Assembly: GCA_946535455.1 (NCBI GenBank)
Contig: CAMNDO010000043.1
Span: 1 to 6,101 of the forward strand
DNA length: 6,101 nucleotides
From: an uncultured Caryophanales bacterium
GTDB taxonomy: Bacteria > Bacillota_I > Bacilli_A > RF39 > UBA660
Reading direction: 5' to 3'
The notes under the pieces are model-generated. The model ran no database searches, was not told the DNA's origin, and was given only the letters and a program-made list of their open reading frames with translations. Numbering within the stretch: the stretch's first letter is position 1; each line of letters begins with the position of its first letter. Of the stretch, positions 1 to 3,863 are shown one piece after another. A program made the translations under genes and the position numbers.

Positions 1-183
1 AATAATAAATTAGAAGAATGTGATGAATACAAATTAGAATTTAGAACAAAAGAGACTATATTCAATGAAATAGAAAATGAAATTAAACAAATACATGACT
101 ATGAAGTTGCAGAAATATCATATTATGAAATAAAAAATGCAAGTAAAGAGTTTTTTGATTGGATAGATAAAAACATATTATAA
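1..183 (+). CDS. cutA: CutA1-family protein (divalent cation tolerance), C-terminal fragment
   Basis: This is an open frame from the window's first base to TAA at 181-183, encoding the last 60 residues; the start lies upstream of the window. From memory, it aligns without gaps to the C-terminal half of E. coli CutA1. It has a KLEE segment (where E. coli has GKLEQ), then the basic FRTKE strand (ILKT in E. coli), an amphipathic helix, then HDYEVAEI matching the family HPYxxPE signature, and the closing FFDWI matching YLxWL. CutA1 proteins are small trimeric ferredoxin-like folds, historically linked to copper tolerance; their molecular role is unsettled. The expected Pro after His and the Pro before the final Glu of the signature are replaced by Asp and Ala, so this is a divergent member. 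Seven of its eight Ile codons are ATA, unlike pcrA in this window. Family assignment is fairly secure; function is not. Confidence 0.8.
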   Translation, partial: NNKLEECDEYKLEFRTKETIFNEIENEIKQIHDYEVAEISYYEIKNASKEFFDWIDKNIL

Positions 184-188
184 ATTTT

Positions 189-212
189 AAAGGTATCGAA
201 TCCGAGACCTTT
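189..212 (+). terminator. Possible weak terminator hairpin after the cutA-like gene
   Basis: Arms AAAGGTATCG (189-198) and CGAGACCTTT (203-212) pair with a single A-G mismatch around the loop AATC. The hairpin starts six bases after the cutA stop codon, the usual place for a terminator. The T run after the stem is only the three Ts that close it, followed by GAAAAC, so intrinsic termination would be weak. It could instead be an mRNA-stabilising hairpin. Confidence 0.4.
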
Positions 213-222
213 GAAAACAAAA

Positions 223-250
223 TTAGAGAAAGAATGCTTAAGATTAATAT
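223..250 (+). promoter_or_regulatory. Weak candidate promoter for the BRO-N gene
   Basis: The best -10 match in the gap is TAATAT at 245-250. TTAGAG at 223-228 sits 16 bp upstream as a poor -35. Transcription would then begin near 257, inside the 255-270 palindrome. The match is weak and AT-rich sequence gives such hits by chance, so this is a tentative call. Confidence 0.25.
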
Positions 251-254
251 AAAT

Positions 255-270
255 CCGTCGAATTCGACGG
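255..270. promoter_or_regulatory. Perfect 16-bp GC-rich palindrome, possible operator
   Basis: CCGTCGAATTCGACGG is identical to its own reverse complement and contains ten G/C bases in surroundings that are almost entirely A/T. A second short perfect palindrome, TACGCGTA, follows at 273-280. The pair sits between the weak candidate -10 (245-250) and the Shine-Dalgarno site (about 292-300) of the BRO-N gene, a typical operator position. In RNA it could also fold as a six-pair stem with an AAUU loop, but no T run follows, so it is not a terminator. The operator role is inference. Confidence 0.5.
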
Positions 271-290
271 GATACGCGTAATGAATAAAT

Positions 291-300
291 TAGGAAGGAG
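291..300 (+). promoter_or_regulatory. Strong ribosome binding site fixing the BRO-N start
   Basis: TAGGAAGGAG followed by G at 301 gives an AGGAAGGAGG core, about seven bases before ATG 308. This is a near-ideal distance and rules against the in-frame ATG at 281, which lies upstream of the site. Confidence 0.8.
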
Positions 301-307
301 GAATTTT

Positions 308-1147
308 ATGGATAATAACAAAATAGAAACGATTTCAAATCTCTTTGAAGATAAGGAAATTAGAAGTGTATGGGATTCTGAAAAAGAAGAATATTTTTTT
401 AGTGTCGTAGATGTTATAAGTGCATTAACAGATAGTGCTGAGCCTAGAAAATATTGGTCTGTTTTAAAGAGCAGATTAAAAAAAGAAGGCAGTGAAGTGA
501 CTACAAATTGTAGTCAGTTGAAAATGTTAGCTCCAGATGGAAAAATGCGTTTTCGAGATGCAATGAAGACAAATGATATATTAAGACTGATTGAATCTAT
601 TCCATCAGCAAAAGCAGAACCTTTTAAATTATGGTTAGCACAATTAGGAAGTGAAAGAATTGACGAAGTCTTTGATCCAGAAAAAGCCATCAAGAGAGCT
701 ATCCATTATTATCGAAAAAGAGGATATGATGATAAGTGGATTGAATCCAGGATCAAAGCAACACTAGATCGAAATAGATTAACAGATATATGGAAAGAAG
801 GAGGAATTTACCAAGAAATAGAATATGCGCTTCTTACCAATAGTATTTATAAAGAGTGGTCTGGAATGAGTGCGAGCGAATATAAAGAGTTCAAGGGTCT
901 TCGTAAAGAAAACTTAAGAGATAATATGACGGATATCGAAATAGCTTTAGCAGATATTGGAGAAATCACTACAAGAGATATTGCAAAGAACGAAAAACCA
1001 AAAGGATTTTTGGAAAATCAAAAAGTAGCACGTAGAGGGGGAAATGTTGCGAAAAAAACAAGAGAATTTTATGAAGAAGCAACGGGATTAAATGCTATTA
1101 CAAAAAACCGTTCTCTAAACTATTCTTATATGGATAAAATAGAGTGA
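308..1147 (+). CDS. BRO-N domain protein, phage antirepressor-like
   Basis: This 279-residue protein has a BRO-N domain at about residues 8-115. The domain runs from a strand pair (IRSVWDSEKEEYFFSVVDV) through a helix region with PRKYWSVLKSRL to FKLWLAQLGSERIDE. The C-terminal part (about 125-255) carries the landmarks of the bacterial antirepressor family: YRKRGYDDKWIESR, EWSGMSASEYKEFKGL, ENLRDNMTDIE, and RGGNVAKKTREF near the end. BRO-N domains bind DNA, and in phages such proteins counteract repressors; many bacterial chromosomes carry stand-alone copies of unknown role. I place the start at ATG 308 because a strong site AGGAAGGAGG (291-300) lies seven bases upstream; an in-frame ATG at 281 has no such site and sits before it. 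The gene faces the binding protein across a shared terminator. A palindrome just upstream suggests autoregulation. No integrase, repressor or other phage gene is visible, so prophage origin is not shown. Confidence 0.85.
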   Translation: MDNNKIETISNLFEDKEIRSVWDSEKEEYFFSVVDVISALTDSAEPRKYWSVLKSRLKKEGSEVTTNCSQLKMLAPDGKMRFRDAMKTNDILRLIESIPSAKAEPFKLWLAQLGSERIDEVFDPEKAIKRAIHYYRKRGYDDKWIESRIKATLDRNRLTDIWKEGGIYQEIEYALLTNSIYKEWSGMSASEYKEFKGLRKENLRDNMTDIEIALADIGEITTRDIAKNEKPKGFLENQKVARRGGNVAKKTREFYEEATGLNAITKNRSLNYSYMDKIE

Positions 1148-1150
1148 GAA

Positions 1151-1174
1151 AAAAAGAGAATTAATTCTCTTTTT
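1151..1174. terminator. Bidirectional intrinsic terminator between convergent genes
   Basis: Arms AAAAAGAGAA (1151-1160) and TTCTCTTTTT (1165-1174) are perfect complements around TTAA. On the plus strand the stem runs into five Ts (1170-1174); on the minus strand the complement of the A run 1149-1155 gives seven Ts. It therefore serves the BRO-N gene, which ends at 1147, and the binding-protein gene, whose TAA stop (1161-1163) lies in the loop. The stem is AT-rich, and the longer T run favours termination on the minus strand. Confidence 0.75.
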
Positions 1175-2159
1175 GAATGGAATAGAATAATTTTTCATAA
1201 GATACTTTTTCTTTTAATTCTCCATAGTCAATCATAATATCTTGTAAGTGGTCAAAACTTTCTTTTTCAAAGTGAGTTGTTTTTGGCCAAGTGTCATTAT
1301 TACGATAACGCTCTACGGCTTTTTGAATATCTTGTAGAGAAGAGTCTGGGAATTGTGGTAAGATGACTTTTGCAATTTCTTCATTCGTATGGGTATGGAC
1401 ATAGTCTAGTCCTTTTTGAATGGCCCGATCAAAACGTTGAATCAAATCTTTGTGATGATTGATATAACTTTTTCTAGCAGAATAAGAAGTATAAGGAACT
1501 ACTCCACCTAACTCTCCAATGCTTGCGACAACCGTTCCGTATCCTTGTTTTTCTACAATACTAGCGGTAGGTTCAAAGAGAGTAACAAAGTCTCCTTGTC
1601 CTCCGATAAATGCACCACTCATCGCAGGAAAAGCAACAGAAGTATCAATAAAAACATCATTTCTAGGATCAATTCCATGTTGTTTTAAGGCATACTCTAG
1701 AGTCATTTCTGGCATACCTCCCGCTCTACCTCCAATGATGCTTTTTCCTTTTAAATCATCCAGTGAAAAGTCTTTTATTTTCTCTCTCGATACTAAGAAA
1801 GTACCATCTTTTTGGGTTAATTGAGAAAATGTTTGTAGGTAATCTTTTTCCCCTCCATTATACACATAAATCGTGGCTTCACTTCCAGAAAAACCAATAT
1901 CAGCATCCCCTGATAATAAAGCAGCTGATACTTTGTCGGCACCACTTGTTAAAATAAGTTCAATGTCTATTCCTTCTTTTTGAAAGAATTTTTTCTCAAT
2001 CGAAACATACATAGGGGCATAAAAAACCGTATGTGCTACTTCCGCTAAAGTTACTTTTTCTAAATTTTGTTGGTTTGATTTTTTCTCGTGAAATAAGGAA
2101 ATGAACATTCCAATCAAAACCATAAATAACACAATAGAAATCAATACTTTTTTCTTCAT
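1161..2159 (-). CDS. ABC transporter substrate-binding protein, NMT1/SsuA (NitT/TauT) type
   Basis: This 332-residue protein has a Lys-rich start, a hydrophobic stretch at residues 5-23, then a mature binding-protein domain. Family landmarks are FYAPMYVSIEKKFFQKEGIDIEL (41-68 region), the GADKVSAALLSGDADIGFSGSEA segment, LKGKSIIGGRAGGMPEMTLEYALKQHGID (about 136-164), and GGQGDFVTLFEPTASIVEKQGYG. Such proteins capture small solutes (sulfonates, taurine, nitrate, thiamine precursors or similar) outside the membrane and hand them to a permease; the substrate cannot be read here. The protein contains no cysteine, so it cannot be a lipoprotein as most Gram-positive homologues are. The hydrophobic stretch lacks a clear signal-peptidase site and may stay as a membrane anchor. 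An AAGGAGG site on the minus strand (complement of about 2166-2172) supports ATG at 2159. No permease or ATPase gene is adjacent, so its partner must be encoded elsewhere. Confidence 0.88.
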   Translation of the reverse strand: MKKKVLISIVLFMVLIGMFISLFHEKKSNQQNLEKVTLAEVAHTVFYAPMYVSIEKKFFQKEGIDIELILTSGADKVSAALLSGDADIGFSGSEATIYVYNGGEKDYLQTFSQLTQKDGTFLVSREKIKDFSLDDLKGKSIIGGRAGGMPEMTLEYALKQHGIDPRNDVFIDTSVAFPAMSGAFIGGQGDFVTLFEPTASIVEKQGYGTVVASIGELGGVVPYTSYSARKSYINHHKDLIQRFDRAIQKGLDYVHTHTNEEIAKVILPQFPDSSLQDIQKAVERYRNNDTWPKTTHFEKESFDHLQDIMIDYGELKEKVSYEKLFYSIQKEN

Positions 2160-2180
2160 GAATTTCCTCCTTACGTTTTT

Positions 2181-2210
2181 ATTATATGAAAGGAAAGAAG
2201 TTCGGTTCTA
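2181..2210 (-). promoter_or_regulatory. Candidate promoter for the substrate-binding protein gene
   Basis: The complement of 2181-2186 reads TATAAT, a perfect -10. Eighteen bases further upstream the complement of 2205-2210 reads TAGAAC, a weak -35. Transcription would begin near 2174, leaving a leader of about 15 bases that contains the AAGGAGG site. The leader is too short for a riboswitch. Confidence 0.55.
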
Positions 2211-2216
2211 TTAGAT

Positions 2217-2230
2217 GCCTAAATTTGGGC
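2217..2230. repeat. Inverted repeat between divergent promoters, possible operator
   Basis: GCCTAAATTTGGGC is a dyad of two seven-base arms, with one T-G mismatch as the only break. It lies between the -35 boxes of the divergent promoters for the binding protein (2205-2210) and the sortase (2238-2243), a position from which one regulator could act on both. No regulator gene for it is visible here. Confidence 0.35.
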
Positions 2231-2237
2231 TTATATC

Positions 2238-2266
2238 TTGCGAAAACCATGATTTTGTGCTATAAT
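2238..2266 (+). promoter_or_regulatory. Promoter for the sortase operon, extended -10
   Basis: TTGCGA (2238-2243) lies 17 bp upstream of TATAAT (2261-2266), and TG at 2258-2259 makes an extended -10 (TGCTATAAT). Transcription should begin near 2273. That excludes the in-frame GTG at 2268 as a start codon, because it would lie upstream of the transcript. Confidence 0.75.
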
Positions 2267-2291
2267 AGTGCACGTTAATGGGGCGAATCAT

Positions 2292-2933
2292 ATGAAAAAA
2301 AGGGAAAGAACAACAACAGCATTTATTGGTGCGATTTTCACAATCATGGGACTATTTTTCTTATCCTATAATTATGTACAAGCAAAAAGAATGGTTGCGC
2401 ATGATTATATGGCAAGTCTTTTCTACAATGGAGAAGAAGTGATTGAAAAAGTAGAAGAAAAACCAAAAGCAGAAGTGAAGGAAGAACCAAAAGCAGAACA
2501 GATAAAAAAAGAAGAACCTGTATCCAATGAATATATTGGGTATTTAAATATTCCAAAAATTAATTTGGTCAAAGGATTTATGGATCAACGTTCTTCTAAA
2601 AATGATGTAGAACAAAATATTTTGGTAGTTGCAGGATCGGACTATCCAGATGTCAAAAAAGGAAACTTTATTTTAGCAGGACACTCTGGTACTGGATGGA
2701 AAGCATTCTTTAATGACTTATACAAGCTAGAAATGAAAGATACTGCATTCATTGAATATAAAGGAAAAAAATATATTTATACGATTACCAATATTTATAC
2801 ACAACCAAAAATTGGGAAAGTATCCATTTATCGAAATTATGATAAAACAACATTAACACTGATTACTTGTACGAATAATGATTCTACGACACAAACGATT
2901 TACATATTAGAATTAACTAGTATTGAAGAATAA
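2292..2933 (+). CDS. Sortase family transpeptidase
   Basis: This 213-residue sortase is a membrane-anchored enzyme that cuts a sorting motif in surface proteins and joins them to cell-wall peptide. A basic start and one membrane helix (about 10-28) give an N-in, C-out topology. A charged linker (about 47-75) holds two KPKAE / EPKAE repeats, and the sortase domain starts at YIGYLNIPKI (81-90). Catalytic His131 lies in FILAGHSGTGW and Cys193 in LTLITCTNND. The arginine normally found in the next strand is absent: the region reads STTQTIYILEL, with Gln201 near that place. Class is uncertain. ATG 2292 is chosen because the GTG at 2268 precedes the predicted transcript start; the ribosome site is a modest GGGGCG (2280-2285). 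The gene heads a two-gene unit with the membrane protein 20 bp downstream, and no terminator lies between them. No LPXTG-type substrate is encoded here. Confidence 0.9.
   Translation: MKKRERTTTAFIGAIFTIMGLFFLSYNYVQAKRMVAHDYMASLFYNGEEVIEKVEEKPKAEVKEEPKAEQIKKEEPVSNEYIGYLNIPKINLVKGFMDQRSSKNDVEQNILVVAGSDYPDVKKGNFILAGHSGTGWKAFFNDLYKLEMKDTAFIEYKGKKYIYTITNIYTQPKIGKVSIYRNYDKTTLTLITCTNNDSTTQTIYILELTSIEE
2461..2498 (+). repeat. Direct repeat in the sortase linker
   Basis: AACCAAAAGCAGAA occurs at 2461-2474 and again at 2485-2498, 24 bases (eight codons) apart. It encodes the two Pro-Lys-Ala-Glu copies of the linker between the membrane helix and the catalytic domain. Such in-frame units can gain or lose copies by slippage, changing linker length without harming the domain. 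Confidence 0.7.
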
Positions 2934-2953
2934 AAAGAAAAGGGGGTGGAAAT

Positions 2954-3808
2954 ATGAGTCCATTAAGTTTCCCAGAAAAACTAAAAATTCTATGGGAAGT
3001 CACAACAGGATCTTACTGGATGATTTTTGTGGCTTTGCTTTTAGGAATCTTAGGAATTGTATTTTTAACGACAAACCATAAGACACTAGAGAGAAACAGA
3101 ATGATCTATATCTTGTTGGCTCTTGGTGTGTTGACGTTTGTAATATTAATGTATCATGATTCTTTATTCCAAATGGGAAATTATATGATGGATCATTTCT
3201 TTATTGCCTTATATTTCCCAAACCTAGCGATATACTTTGTAGCAATTATCATTACCAATGTTATTTTCTGGATGAGTGTATTTCAAAAAAAGATTACAAA
3301 GCCAATTCAAATTGTCAATGTTTTAGTATACATCATCATTCACTATTTATTAACGCTGATTATTAGTGTAGTGAATACGGAACAATTAAATGTATTTCAA
3401 GATTCTTCTTTATATCAAAATGAAAAAGTAACGGCATTAGTAGAACTTTCTAGTATGATTTTTATCCTTTGGATTTTATTCCTAGCGAGCTATAAAATCA
3501 TATTATGGTATTTATCAAAAGGAAAGAAAGAAGAAAACAAAGTAGTTATGGTAAAAAAAGAAATCAAAAAATTACCAAGTCACTATGAACCAACTTCTCT
3601 TCCTAAAATGGTAAAAGGAACGAAAAAGGAAAGAATAAAAACAGTAGAATCTTCCAAAGAGATGAGTGCGATGGAAGAAATGTTAACGGTAGAAGACTAC
3701 AAATTATTATTAAAGATGTTACAAGAAAAGAAGAAAAAAGATTCTGAAAGAAAAAGGGAACAAGATAAAATTACAGAGTTAGAAAGATTATATAAAAGCA
3801 TTTCTTAA
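2954..3808 (+). CDS. Uncharacterised multi-pass membrane protein with charged C-terminal tail
   Basis: I do not recognise a named family in these 284 residues. Hydrophobic segments at about 20-39, 50-67, 83-109, 117-140 and 163-187 predict about five membrane helices. They are followed by a Lys/Glu-rich tail of almost 100 residues (about 188-284), whose last part (TVEDYKLLLKMLQEKKKKDSER to KITELERLYKSI) looks like a helix or coiled coil. The KTLERNR and FQKKITKP loops and the basic tail suggest the tail is cytoplasmic by the positive-inside rule, putting the N-terminus outside if there are five helices. A site AGGGGGTGG (2941-2949) precedes ATG 2954. The start lies 20 bp after the sortase stop with no terminator, so the two are very likely co-transcribed. 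A role next to the sortase, such as assembling or presenting surface proteins, is inference from position only. Its end overlaps a terminator. Confidence 0.85.
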   Translation: MSPLSFPEKLKILWEVTTGSYWMIFVALLLGILGIVFLTTNHKTLERNRMIYILLALGVLTFVILMYHDSLFQMGNYMMDHFFIALYFPNLAIYFVAIIITNVIFWMSVFQKKITKPIQIVNVLVYIIIHYLLTLIISVVNTEQLNVFQDSSLYQNEKVTALVELSSMIFILWILFLASYKIILWYLSKGKKEENKVVMVKKEIKKLPSHYEPTSLPKMVKGTKKERIKTVESSKEMSAMEEMLTVEDYKLLLKMLQEKKKKDSERKREQDKITELERLYKSIS

Positions 3809-3817
3809 TGCTTTTTT
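3794..3817 (+). terminator. Intrinsic terminator overlapping the end of the membrane-protein gene
   Basis: Arms AAAAGCATT (3794-3802) and AATGCTTTT (3807-3815) are perfectly complementary around the loop TCTT, with a T run at 3812-3817. The TAA stop codon (3806-3808) lies between loop and second arm, so the left arm encodes the last residues of the membrane protein. It ends the sortase unit and separates it from pcrA. Confidence 0.8.
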
Positions 3818-3840
3818 CTTTTTGAAAATTACGTTATAAT
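3812..3840 (+). promoter_or_regulatory. Promoter for pcrA
   Basis: A perfect TATAAT lies at 3835-3840. With a 17-bp spacer the -35 would be TTTTTT (3812-3817), a poor match inside the T run of the preceding terminator. Transcription would start near 3847 with a leader of about 17 bases. The -10 is convincing; the -35 is weak. Confidence 0.55.
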
Positions 3841-3863
3841 AGAGAAAGACAGGAAGTGGGAAT

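Noticed and set aside
281..307. Nine-codon N-terminal extension of the BRO-N gene from ATG 281
   Set aside because: The strong AGGAAGGAGG site at 291-300 lies inside it and points to ATG 308; nothing comparable precedes 281.
1145..1147. Possible Mycoplasma-type code with TGA read as Trp
   Set aside because: The TGA ends a protein at its expected family length and is followed at once by a terminator, and no TGA interrupts the long frames.
1519..1957. Two plus-strand open frames (1519-1824 and 1763-1957)
   Set aside because: They lie antisense inside the well-supported binding-protein gene, lack ribosome sites and resemble no family I know.
2160..2180. Thiamine (TPP) or other riboswitch in front of the binding protein
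   Set aside because: The predicted leader is only about 15 bases and no THI-box-like sequence is seen in the 2160-2291 gap.
2268..2291. GTG start at 2268 for the sortase
   Set aside because: It lies between the -10 box (2261-2266) and the expected transcript start near 2273, and has no ribosome site.
2344..2556. Minus-strand open frame inside the sortase gene
   Set aside because: It is a low-complexity Leu-rich shadow of the Lys/Glu-rich linker on the other strand, with no ribosome site.
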